From Callaeas wilsoni (Eukaryota > Chordata > Aves > Passeriformes > Callaeidae), in NCBI GenBank assembly GCA_013398955.1, contig VWPU01004432.1:1-64000 (forward strand): a stretch of 64,000 nucleotides of DNA, in the 5' to 3' direction. Of this stretch, positions 25,401 through 38,300 are shown in pieces; position 1 is the stretch's first letter; each line of letters opens with the position of its first letter. The position numbers and the translations under genes were made by a program. Under the pieces are notes generated by a model that did no database searches, was not told the DNA's origin, and saw only the letters and a program-made list of their open reading frames with translations.

Positions 25401-26628
25401 TAAACAAATTTATTTGGACATTTCTTTGAAATCCTAATGTCATTGTTGCTGAATTGGATGCTGAATGTCAGTGCACAAACAAGAACATTTCTCATTCCCC
25501 ACAACTCCTCCCATTTGTTCCTATTACTGCTCACTTCTTCCTGCACTTCCAGCTGCTCCCTGCCTCCCTGTGTGCTGGGCACACCTGCCCTCCCTCAGCT
25601 CTGGCTCACATCCCTGCGAGTGCTCATGCCTGTCCAGCAGGGACAGGTGACCACTTCACCTGGGGCTCTCAGCACTCCCTGCCCGCTGTGACATTTCCCA
25701 TGGCCAGGACTCCAAGAGAGAAGGGAGAGCAGCAGCAAAGGCCCATCCTTCCAGCAGGCTGAGGGCCCTGGGTGCTCCTGTCAAACACCTTGTCCTGTCC
25801 TCAGCTGACACCAGAAGAGTGAGGCAGCTCCGACTGGAAAGAAGCCGGAACATACAGAATAACATTATCCCTCCTTACCCCTGGTCTCAGCCTTTGGCTA
25901 GTGGAGAACAGGATGGAACAAAGCCTGACTGGGAAGCAAATGCAAACAGCTCAGACTGTCCCTCTGGCAACCTCCATTGTCTTCAGCATGTCCATGTCTG
26001 ACATTTACAGGTGCTTGTTGGAGCTTAGGTGTCACAGCCCCTCTGACAGGTGCTGCCTCAGAACAAATGAGATTTAATACTGGCTTTCCAGGGCCATTTG
26101 AAATAAAGTCCAGAGGTCAGGAGGAGGAGGAAGTGGAGCAGGAGGATGCATTTGTATCTTTCTCTTGCACCTCCTCAGCACCACTGGAGGGCAGATGTTT
26201 GTCTCATCAGGAAATAAAATGGGGGAAGGAGTAGGAAGCTCAGCTTGGGTTTAAGGCAGGTTTGCCTCAAGAAGCAACAGGTACTTACTTGTAGTTAAAG
26301 AAGTATGCTCTGGAATTGTCGGGATAACAGAAAAGCCAATCATTTGTCAAAGTAGACCCATCCCATTGCCACACCTTTTCTCTAAGCTCTCTACTAGATC
26401 TCTCTTCACCTAAACAGGCTACTCTCTTTTGGTTAAACATTTGCATTTTATGAAACATCAGCAAATGAGAATCTTTCCCCTTCCATCCCCTTTGCCTTTA
26501 AAAAGAGACAGAAGTTCCTTAATTACGTTGGCAAGACAAGGCAATCCCAGTAAGCATGACAAGTTTCTTCTCCCCACAGGTCACTGACTTCTTAAAAGCC
26601 AAGAAGTCTCTGGTGTCAACACTTCAAT
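22453..26628. other. Intergenic, nothing recognised
   Basis: Between the LTR and the CR1 fragment. No exon, RNA gene or repeat family identified. Confidence 0.5.
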
Positions 26629-26785
26629 AACAGAATCACAAAATAGGTTGGGTTGGAAGGGACACCTTCCACTAGACCAGGCTGCTCCAACCCCTGTCCA
26701 ACCTGGCCTTGAACACTTCCAGGGATGAGGCAGCCACACCCTCCCTGGGCAACAAATCCTGTTGTTCTGTTACCCTCATCCTTTG
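26629..26785 (-). mobile_element. CR1 LINE 3' fragment
   Basis: The reverse complement gives the classic CR1 3' end: CCTGGAAGTGTTCAAGGCC, GGTTGGACAGGGGTTGG, then CCCTTCCAACCCAACC and a short degenerate octamer tail. 5'-truncated as usual for CR1. Confidence 0.92.
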
Positions 26786-29700
26786 AAGAGCACCTTGAGC
26801 CTCTGGTAAAATGCAGCAGAGAACATTCACTGGTGATTGCTCCAAGTCAGGAGACACAGAGCTGGGAGCCAATGTGTTTAACCACAGACACTGACCTTCA
26901 AGGGGAAGACAGCTGCTATGCCAGTAACTGCACCTGCTCCATGGCCAGCGTGCTCCCTCTTGCACATGGAGATGGTGATGAATCACATTGATTCACATCA
27001 AGGATCAGGGTCAGACCCCATAGTGTGGGCAGGTTAATAGGGTACAGATACCCATATCCAGTGCCCAAGGAAAACAATTCTAAAATTAGAACTGCAATTT
27101 TCTTTAGGAGCTCTGCTCCCTCCCTGTGCACATCAGGAAGGTAGCTCTGTCTTCCATGACTTCCAGGCAAACAAACGGCCAAAGAAAAACAGTTCCTTTG
27201 CTCAGGAGCTTACCATACAATTCCATTCAACTGGTATTGCCAAATTAACTGGAAGGACAACTCAGAGACATTACTGGTTTACAGGGGCTTTTATGGTAAA
27301 AATCAGATCCTAAAGATGGTTTTCCAGGATAAAAGATTGCCTGAACACTATCTAGCTGCCTTGGTGAACATCTTGTCATTCCTAATAGAAAACATAGATA
27401 ATATGTTTACTACAAAAAGAACTGGATTGGTAACCAGCACTTTTCACCTCTCCTCTTCCTTGCTGTGCTCACACTCACACACCTCTCTGACACTTGGCTG
27501 TCTCCCTGTAAGGCTTCTAAAAATCAGCGATAGAGACTCTGCTCCTTTCTACTGTGATCTGCATTTTATTCCACTACTGGACAAATCCACATTTATCCAA
27601 ATGGGTTGAAGAAACATTTTTTCACCTGGTTTTACTGCGGAAATATTCTCAGCAACTCCTCAGGATTCTTTTCCAGTTCATGTCCTCCCTTACAGCTCTG
27701 CCTGCTCCTACCTCTGCCATACCAGTTCCAGTGACATCTTCTCTGCCCTGGGTTGTCAATATACACAAAAATGAAGTTCATGCACTGAAAATGTAACCTG
27801 CCAACACAAAAGGCTGTGCAGAAGTTAACAGCTGCACTATTTACCAGACCAAAGATTAAGCAACACTCTCAGACCTGCATTTCTTAAAGTGATGTTTTCA
27901 TTAAGCAAGATAGATATTCCTGAAGAAAATGCCTACAACCAAGATTTCAAACGTAGGTGCCTAAGATTAGGCTCTTAAACTAATAATTAAATCTTAAGCA
28001 AATGACCTGGCCTTCTTCAGTGTTGATCACACAGTGACTCAGCCCACCTTGGTTAGGAACTGAGGGATGCAAGGCTCTTGGGAAAACAGGAATGAAAAAA
28101 GGAAAAAGTCAGGCCCCTTCCTGGGGTACATGCTGGTAGAATTGAACAGGTAGCTTGAAGTCAGCACTTTCAAAATCTATTCCCTCTGTCCTTTTACATC
28201 AGTTTCAAGCCTACTGCCCAACACATTTGATACTGAAAAGCAAATTATACCTGCATACATGAATACATAAATTTACCTCTGAATTCAATTTAAAAGAATT
28301 TTTCATAATAATATAGAAGTATATTAACTGTAGGAAAAGACCCACCAGAGTGTATGAGCAGATAAAGTCAGACCTTGGTGCCACAGTGTGAGCTGAGTCC
28401 TGGGCAGGTTGGGTTTGTTCACTGCACAGACTCCTGGTTTTAGGGAGACAGGGTGTGTTTCTCAAGCCTGCTCCACCTCCCTTGGCAGGGTCAGGCCTGC
28501 TGGGATACAGACACATTCCAAATCTGGGCACTTCTAACAGTACTTACAAAGCACATTGCTACAATGGGATTTGACAGCACATACATTAATCTCTCCAATT
28601 ACAGCCATTTGACTCTTGCAGGGTATGTAGACAATTTACATACTAATAACAAAACTGTTAGGAAACATTAAATTACACAAAGTGAGACCCATACAATTTT
28701 GATCAGCTACACAGCATCAGGAAGGATCAAGAGCCTCCTCATATTAACCTTTCTTTCTCTTATAAGCCAAAAGCTTTCTAAGAACCTTTCCAAGGCTTTA
28801 TTGGATTACAATGAGGGTAATTATAGCTCTGAGATGAATCCAGTGGCTCTCTTGTAATGGAATACAGCCAGTTCCAGCTACTTGAATGCCAGCCTGACTT
28901 GGCAGGGCCCCACAGACACTGTTCTTTCAGGGGTTTTTTGCCTATTCCGAAGGATGAGGTGACTGCTCCCCAGTCCCAGGCACCCTCACAGGCAGGATGG
29001 GAGAACCCAGTGCTCAAAGGAGGCCTGAAGAGTGAACAGTGTTTGCGAACTAGCAGAAGAATCTCTCAAGAAAACTTTTGCCATGAAAGTTTCGAGATAA
29101 TGGAGGACTTTTAGCTTTCTTAGTTATTTCAGAATTTATTTCAACAGACACTGCACGTGCATTGTATTGTGGGGAAGGGAAAGAAAAAGCAGAGGTGATG
29201 GATCTACTGCTAAAAAACAACTAAAATCAGCTACAGCATAAATTGGGCTGGTTGGGACTCTCTGCACTTATATGACGTTGTTCTCAGGTGGAGAGTGTCT
29301 ATCTCCTTTAGCTTACTTTCCATACAGGAATTCTACAGATTGTAAGCCAAGAGGACACATGTACCTAATGGTAAAGGCACCAGGTGAGCTGAAGTCACTG
29401 GGCAGTGCAGGGCTGCAGAGGGAGACAAGTGCAGGGGAGAGGAACAAGACAGAATTCAGCCAACTCTTCTGAAACAGAATATGGGTGGAAACATCGATTT
29501 TCATTGCTGGAGTAGTGACCCAGGGCACCTGTGCAGGTGCTGAATTTTTCAGTGGAAATTAGGAATGAATTAGTAAAAAACCAGCCATCAGGGCTGGTAC
29601 AACTCTTGAGTAGTCATAACTGACCCAGGCTCAGCACAGGCCCCTTGGAACCACCCTCTGAGCCTTTTTTCCCCACTTTTGACACCCAAGGCTGCCTCAG

Positions 29701-32129
29701 CAGCATTATAAAGTTCACAGCTGTTCTGCAAAACAGTTTGCAAAAGCTAATTCAGCTGCAGAAGTAATGAGGGCAAAGAGGAATAAACCACAAGATGTTC
29801 TTAGGAGAGAGCAACCCAGACAGGATCTCCAAATCTACTGCCTGGGAGGCCAAGCTCTGCCATCCACATCTTCAGCCACAGCACAGGGAGTTCCTGAGGT
29901 GCTGTGAAACCCCTTTCCAGAGCAGAGCACAGGGCTACTGGTTTGGGAAGGAGAGAAAAAGTTACATGAAACATTTCTGGCAATTAAAATTCTGCTGACA
30001 GCAATGTCACACCACATCACTAGTGGAAGAAGTGAACCCTCTGGAGAAGTGGTTACACAACCTGCTACTCTGACTTAGACATGTCCTGCCCACTGGGCTC
30101 TCTTACAGACACTTGGCAGAAAAGAGAGAGGCATTCCAAAAGATGGGATGACTAGTCAGTGCGATCCTGCTCATTTCTAGGCACTGACTTTCATAGAGGA
30201 GATTGGAGTAGGAGTAGGAAGGAGTTTGTCATGGACAGCTTGTACCATTTACGGAACAGCACTTGGCATCTCTTGCTCATATGTCAAATATGTGCCTGCA
30301 CAGTGTGCCAGATGCAGCTTCTGATGATTTTTTTAAAGAGGAATTTAATGCTGACATAACAAAAGTGATAAATTGCTCAACTGTTTGCAGAGCAAATCCT
30401 GAATGTACAGATAGAGAAGCACATGGAGCTGCTGAAATCCTGCCATGGCTGAAGCACTTAGGACCTTTGCAAGCTTACACATTCATATCCAATAGCAAAA
30501 ATCCCTTCCTGGACATGGGCTCTCTGGCACCACAGGAGGTCCAAAAGGTCAGTGGGATAATGGTCATGGCTAGTTTTTACAACCAGAAAAAGTTGCTCAG
30601 TCTTTCAGAATACAAACTTCTCTTTTAAAGACAATTATTACACTCTTACCGAGTATCATAAAGTTTCTCTACTATTTCCCAAAATGGTCACATTTCACTA
30701 CTTAGGTTTAAGTTGGATTTCAGAATAGATGTTTTAAAAATTAGGTAGACAGAGGGAAGAACAAAAACCTGCAGTAGCTGAATTATGTTATTTACAGTGA
30801 CATTAGACATTCATAGTCATTACAGGAATATTGTGCTTTATGATCCTTATGATTTACTGGGAGAATCATGCAAGATTCACAACACTTTACAATTCACTTG
30901 CCAATATCTTCCTCAGGTTTTGGCTTTAAGGTGGTACTGGGAACTAAGCCAGGACAAACAATGGAAGCTGACCACACTGGTCATGTCCTGTTTGGTACCT
31001 GGCATGATATTGTGACAACAGATACCACATCCCAAGTCCCCTTCACTTTGGAGATAAGAGTTCAAATGGACAGTTATATTTAAGTGGTTTTACAGGTACT
31101 ACTTCTCACTCACGAGAGGAGATACTTACCCAAGGCCTGAGGATACACTGAAGAGCCTCCAAGTGTTAGGAAGAGGCCATTAACATGTTACATATAAAGT
31201 TATCACAACCCTCCAGTCTTGAATCTGACATGACTTTGATAGTTTTTGCTTCTCTTGGTCATTTCAGACAACTTAAAACACTCTTTGTGCTATCTACATT
31301 TTCTAGATTCTACAGGCAAATCTCATCCTGCTGAGAACTCATAGGTCTCCCTAATCTCCAGGAGATGTTGTGCCTCAAAAGCTCCTGCCTTGTAGAGGTC
31401 AGCAGTCATGCTGGTGACAGCTCTGTACAACATGCTCTGGAGCTCCCCAACCCCACAGAGGACAAGGGCCTGGTTACGGATGGGGGAGGGGGGCTGCCAT
31501 ATGCCAATGCATGAGTGATTTTTGACTTGCAGTCAAAAGCATCCAAAAAAGTCAGTATGCAGGATTTTCTGCCATGTGGAGGAATTGTGATTTGGCCTTT
31601 TCCCCAGCTGTATCTCATCAAGCAAAAAGGAAAGAAAAAAGGGAGGACGTTCTTTTCTTCTGTGCAAATCTCGCCCCAGAGTTCATCTTCCTTTGAGGGA
31701 CAGTTCATTGCTGGTACCTAGAAAACCAAGTCAGAGAAGAAGGAGGCTGTAATAATCCGGGTGCTTTGAGGACAGGGCTCTGTCCAATTCAAAAGTTTTT
31801 TTCTAAGTCTTTTACACTTTGAACATGATTTCTTTCAGGGAAGAGGGAGAAATGCTACAGAGAAACAGGACTGGTTCTACAGGGCTGAGAAAGATCAGAG
31901 TAGTAAAAGAACCTCGTGTTCCATGAAGTCTGCAGGGGTGCCTTACAATAAAGGATGTTATTCCCACATACTGCAGCATTTTGCACTAACAGCAATTTTG
32001 CTTGTGAGCCCTGTGGTCTGTTTTACTCAGTGTGGAAGGTTCGTTTGATCTGAGACTTCGCTGGGATTTCGCCCTTATCTCTTCTACAGAGACTGACGTG
32101 GCATTACCACAAGGCAGACATTACCATGG
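26786..32129. other. Intergenic, 3' side of SPNS3
   Basis: Sequence beyond the SPNS3 stop and candidate poly(A) signal. No coding exon or repeat recognised; part of it could be 3' UTR if a distal signal is used. Confidence 0.5.
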
Positions 32130-32135
32130 TTTAAT
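32130..32135 (-). promoter_or_regulatory. Candidate poly(A) signal of SPNS3 (ATTAAA)
   Basis: ATTAAA on the minus strand about 80 bases past the stop codon. I saw no minus-strand AATAAA between here and about 31 kb, so a very short 3' UTR is possible; a distal site further left is equally possible. Confidence 0.35.
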
Positions 32136-32215
32136 GTTACAGAGACAACACCATGGCTGGTGTCCAAACAGGTCACCACACCCAGGTTTAAAAGTTACAA
32201 AGATGCACAGACACC

Positions 32216-32383
32216 TCAGAGCCTTTGTGCTTTTTTCCGATCTCCCTCGATGTAGAAAGACGTCAGAAGGAAAAAGCCTCCTCCAAAGACCGCAACAAAA
32301 GCACAGATGACAAAGCTGTACTGCATGCTCCGGAAACTCCACTGTAACGACGGGGTGTTCCTGGCCTGGATGGCGTTGGAGAT
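32216..32383 (-). CDS. SPNS3: SPNS3 exon 11: TM12 and C-terminus
   Basis: Residues 444-498 and the TGA stop at 32218-32216. It reads ISNAIQARN, then [20 protein letters not shown] as TM12, then [12 protein letters not shown]. The cytoplasmic tail is only about a dozen residues, shorter than in SPNS1 or mammalian SPNS3. Acceptor CTCCCCAG. Confidence 0.93.
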   Translation of the reverse strand: MSNAIQARNTPSLQWSFRSMQYSFVICAFVAVFGGGFFLLTSFYIEGDRKKAQRL

Positions 32384-35300
32384 CTGGGGAGGGAACAAGG
32401 CTGCCATTAGTCTGGGATAACACCTCCATCCTCTCCTGCTTTAAACAGACTGTTTACAGTGCGGGCCTTGAAAAGAATAAAAGAGGAAGACAGGGATGAG
32501 AGTTTGCTCCCAAAGTTTGTCAAACCTAGTACTAAGCCCACCTGTACTCCACTGCTCTCCAGCTTCCAGCTGGTCAAGGAATCTCATGTTGTTTTACACC
32601 TTCAGTGCCTCCAGTCACAAGGGCAGGAAATACATTTTACCATTTCCTAGCCCATCTCCAGACTGCCAGCACAGGATAGGCATTTGGCAGTGACCTTTAG
32701 CATTTCTTGATCCTATTCAGCAACTTTCTGCCTCCCTTATCGGCATCCCATGGACAGAAACAGGGGGTAAAGCAGCAATACAGGCACAAGCAACATCACT
32801 CATAGGACAGGGAAGAGATGGAAATTAACCTGAGACAAGAGTGGGGTCTGCCTTTGAGCCAAAAGGCATTTGAGGAGTTATGGAGTGACACTGTGAGTAA
32901 GTGGGAGGAAGAAAATACCAGGCAGGTGCTTTTTGCACTGGCGGGAGAATGAGGTTGTAAATGCTGTAAATGATACACATGAATTTTATTTTTGTAGACA
33001 GAAGGGAAATCTGATTTACAGAAACTCAGTAAGATTCAACACTTAACCCAGGAACCTGAAATCTTTTCTTAGCATAAACAAAAAGATAAATGTTGAAAGC
33101 AGTCATTTTTATTCCCACATTTGTTCTCGATGGTTAGAACACATTGTGTGACTTGAAACGCATAAATACGAGACTCTTCAACCTTTGCTGGGTTTCTATG
33201 ATTATTTATGAATGTTTAGGAATATAAGAGCAAGATAAACTCTAAAGGGGTACCTAGAGACTACAGCAAACATAATGGCCATGATACAAACCTAATGCAT
33301 TTAATTTTAAAATGCTTAGTGAAAAATCTCTGGAGTGCAGAGGGAAGAAAAACAGGCTCTGAAAAAGAAAATTCCCTGATTCTTCAGCCAGATTTTAAGC
33401 TAAAAGTTTGGCTGAAGTAGGTTAGGAAACACTATCAGGACAAGAAAGCAGAAGATTTGGTGTTTAACCAACAGACGCCATGGCAAGTGTTGGTGTATGG
33501 GTTCACAGAACATTCCAGAGGACAATGTGGGTGCTCAATACACAGGAACCCACTTGGACACAGAGCAGTTTTATTCCTGGGTTTATTGCCTCTGTTCTGT
33601 GTGAAGTTACAAGGTTATCTGAGATTAATCTCATCTGGATAAGCTTTTTTTTGTCTTCACTCTTTCTGACGAGACGCTCTTTAAGGTGATTTCCGCAGGT
33701 CCCACACACGGTGATGGGCAGGACGCAGCACAAACCTCAGTTCTGCCTGTGCCCCAAAGAGGGCAACGGACAGCGGGCAAGAGGCACAAACAGTTTAATC
33801 TTTCAGGTAGAAAGCTTAATTCAATAGATTGGTCAAAGGGAGAATGAACAAGACCTATTTCAGCTTTTGGGGTACCTCCCATTTTTGCATCCCATTTTAG
33901 CCATTTTCCACAGGCATGTTGGTTGTTGTGTTCCCACACACATACAGTCAGATAAGTGAGAGCAGGAGTTTCCTAACACCAACGAGCAAAGTGGTTTCTT
34001 CATTTGCCAAAAGAAGGAAGTCAGCAGGGGTAATCCCTCAGGGAGAGAGGCTCTCTTCTCTGCCAGACAAATTACACAGTTGGGACTCTGGGTTTCACCC
34101 AGCTGAGGGCAAAGGGAACGTCCTGTGTGGCTGGGCCAGCAGCAGCTGTGCAGGCACAGCTCACTCGGGCATTGCTGGCCCTGTCTAACTCTGACACTGC
34201 TAACATGAGGTGAACTTTAAATAAACTTTCATACAAACAAATCTTTAAAGCAACAAGGATTCAATCTCCCATGTCAAGTAGAGCAGAAAACTCAAAATGG
34301 GTGCTTTGTTAGCTACTGTGTCTTAAAATGAATGAAGGAAATGAGACTGACAGATATAGTCCACTAGAACTGAAATTAATGAACTGCACAGAGAAAGCAG
34401 TACGAGGCTGATTTGCACAGAAGCACCTAAGATCAAGTAAATGTAGGAAGGGCAGAGAAATCAGGTCTCAAGGAATATGAGAATTCAAGGTTAAGGTGAT
34501 TTGAGACCAGAGCTTTAAAGGTCAAGTAGTATTTAAAAACAATCATTGCATCACTTTTGTTCTGATTTTCAAGAGACCATTGACTAATTGCAAGATTTCA
34601 AACTTCAAGATGTGAACTAAGTCTTGGGTTTTAACACATTGAATTAATTTCCATGAAACTCCTCACAAACTTAGCAGAAGGTGATTAAATCCCATGACAC
34701 TATCTTTGCAAAAATGTGCGCCTCCAAAAGTAGGAGTCTGCAAATTTCAAATAAAAGTAAATTTCTACACAATGCATAGAACTACCCACACCTACAAGCA
34801 GTGTCCCACGCTTCATGCAAAGTGAAAATGTTTAGAAAAATGTCTCTGTGTCCTAGACTCAGGGCCAGCAACCTGAGTGATTTCTGGTTTTGGAGCAGGT
34901 AGTGCCTATGATTCTGTGAGTGTCTGTCTTTCAGTTTCTAGAAGTTTCACCCTAAGGAAAGCTGAATAAGGAGAGAATTCACTTACAGCCCCGATGAGGT
35001 ATGGGCTGCCTGCATCTCCCAGCAAATGGCTCACCAGAATCTGCAGGGCAATGGCTGTGGACTGTCGCCTCTGTGTCACCACATACTGAAACAAAGCACA
35101 GCCCACAGGAGAGGGAATATTAACACACACAGCTTCATGAGTATCCAGCTGCCTCTAGAATATCCCAGAGACACTGATATAGCAACTTTTATGTATTTCA
35201 CATTCAAACAGTGTTTACAACTTAGGAGAGAGTAAAGTTATTCTGAGCAAAAGAGGACATCGAATGTTTTGTTGAGGAAAAAAACATTCAAGAAAGGAAG

Positions 35301-38300
35301 ACACAGGAGAAAATAACAATAAAGTAACTAAACCGTGACTCGCATGCTTCCATACACAGACTCAGAGCAGCTTGTACAGATCCATTTGGCCATGCAACCA
35401 ACAGAAGCCTCCAGCCAGTATCCCTTGCAGTCCCAATGATTGGCTAATAAGGATCCAGCACTGACAGTCTCTCAGAAAAATATCTTATGACCTTTGTCAG
35501 CAGGCCTGGTCTAGACTGCTGGGGGAAGGTGGAGTACCCAGAACCTGGAGGAGCTGTGAAGTGTGTCAGCTGAGGCCTTGCAGACCCCTTGAAGACTGAG
35601 GGTGAGGGGACCCAGCCTGCCAGACCAGAAGGTGGCTGGTGATGCTTTGATGGCACTGCTTGTAACTGGGAAGCACCTGAGACACAAGATACTGTGGTAA
35701 CAACACCTCACACTGATTTTGTTTTTCACTGCACACAGTTGAAATAATAAGTTGGAGAAGAAGATGTGGTGCACATCCGGAACACGGCAAAGCATCACGT
35801 AGATTAGAACTATTTTGTTAAATGAAATATAGTGATCTGGGGGTAATAGGAGCTCTATGCCTGTGCTACTGAAGATCAACTGTGCCTGAAGAAGTCTTTC
35901 AATAATATATTTATGCAAAAAGCATTCACAGTCAGAATGCTTCAGAAGCATTTCAACCTTCATAGCTTTGTTTTCCAACCACTTGCTCATATCAAAATGC
36001 TTAATATTTTCTCAGTCCTCTATTCCACAGTTTGGGGGGTTTTCTTGAAACTCACCTAAATGTCACTAAGTATGTCTCAGACACTAATTAATAGAATGAT
36101 TGGTGTTTTACCAAGGGACGGACTCAAGGTGTATGATCTATACTGTGGCTCTATCATTGCCTTCAAGGAAACATTAACATGCATGATAAATTTGGTTTAA
36201 AACTAAAAAAGACCCTGCTCTCACATTTAATTTAGAGTTTTGGTCCTGCTTACCACATACTGCAACCAGTTTCAGTAAAGAACCAGAGAACATTGGCAGT
36301 GCCCCTCTTAGGCACTTGGCCTCAACCTTGGATACACAAATCACTTTTAAACCAGGATTTCTGCATCCAGTAAGAGGGCTCTAGGCAGCTGGATTAGAAC
36401 AGACAAACTCCTTCCTTCCTTTGCACACGTGCAGCTAACGCTTAACTCGCTCCATTCCTAGTCCCTCTGAAGCAGGTATTTCTAAGCATGGATGGAACAT
36501 TTCTTTTTCATTAGGAATATTTAGGTAGAGTGCTTCAACAATAGTAAATATTAAACCAGGGATGCTTTGGAGATCTCTCCAGAGTTACAGAAAACCACTG
36601 TGATGTCATGTTGCCACAACACTGCATCCAGTCCCCAGACAGTGTAAGAGCGGAGTTATGTGAGGTTGGCTGTTCTGAAATCCTTGTCACCCATGGGATG
36701 AAGGAACAATCCAACAGCTTCTTCTCACTGAGGCCAAAGCACACTATGGCCTAGACTGAGGGTGTGCAGTCTACTCACATTTTTTTTCCTCTCAGAACTT
36801 GCCTGGATGATGAGCATGCACACTTTGTGAGCAGGCTCTCTTGTACAGAGACAAAAAAACTACAATAGAAAACTCTGAGTTTGGGAAGCAGACCTGGCTA
36901 TGATGACAAACTCTACTACAATGGAGACTGTCATCTCTTGGCTCTCCGAGGATTTCATGTCATCTGTCCTAGACTCAAATTTCTTTTACGGATAATGACA
37001 GGCTGTGTTTGAGAAATGCAAATCAAATATTGTTATGCACTTAATATATCATGGGCATTGCAAGCATGAGAAAAGCTAAATGTACCTTGGCTCTCCCAGT
37101 GCCTTGCACCACTTCCTTACTACCTTTATTTAATAACCCATATCTGTAACTACAAGAGACAGGGTGGAACAAAATTTAACAAGAAAAATGTAAGAGAAGG
37201 ATGGGATAAGAGAAGGATGGGATGGGCTCATACAAACTCTGTCTGTGCTATTACTCAGCTTCTTCTGCACAACAGAAACTGTACTCAAGAACTCAAGGCA
37301 CTGTGCGATTCGCTAGGAAAAGAAGAAACAAAAGACACTCCCCAAAGGGACTCTGAAGTAGCCATGGGGTCCTGCCTGGCCACAGTGACTTCCCAGGACC
37401 TCACACCATGGCAGGAGTGTAGGTGACATCCTGCACACCCCTCCTCCGAGGAGATCCAGCCCAGAAGCCTGGACAGAGAAGCAGTTGCCCCAAACAGGTA
37501 CAGTTTGCAGACCCCTCGTGCTGCCTCTGGAGGTTTCAGAGACCCCTCTGCAGACTCTGCCACAGAGCTGTCAGCTAAGAAAGCAGACGGAATACACAGG
37601 CTGGTGAACACTTCTGTACCTCCCAGGGCACTTCCAAAGACAGGGACACATTGGTAGCCTTCCCAAACCCCTCCAGTTCCAGCATCTCCTACACTATAAG
37701 CTGCCAAAAACCTAAAAGACAGAGTTCCATAACCTCACAGATGGCAAACGTTTCATAAGGAACACTCCAAGTACAGCCTCCCTGTAAACCAGCAAGGCAG
37801 CTACAGCACTTCTCCACTTGCACATTAGGACTGTAGTTGTACAGCAGACACCTTTGTGTTTACACTGAATAGGAGGCACAAAGGTGGTTACATGAAATGC
37901 CTCTTGATGCACCAGCCACAAAGGGAGGAAGTCCTTATCGTTCAGTCAGCATCTTCCTTTGTCTTCAGCTCCGCAGGTCGCAGGAGAAATTAATTCCTAG
38001 CTACATTGTCTGGCTCGTAGTGCGATGTGGGAAGAAAGAAAAGCCATTTCCATTGAAAAATAAGAACATGCTTTAGAAAATCCAGCTACATTATCAGAAA
38101 TCCTACCAGTTCACAAGGGACACAAGGCAGGAAGAGAAATAACTGCTGTTATCTATGGCACCCTTCAGTCAATATAACAGCAGTAATACACTGAACTTAG
38201 GAGGTTTCAACAGGATGAAACACAACTCCCAAGTAAGATTGCCACTGACTGAGCAGATAGCTACAAATTCAGCTCAATTCCATCATTTTTTCTGATAAAA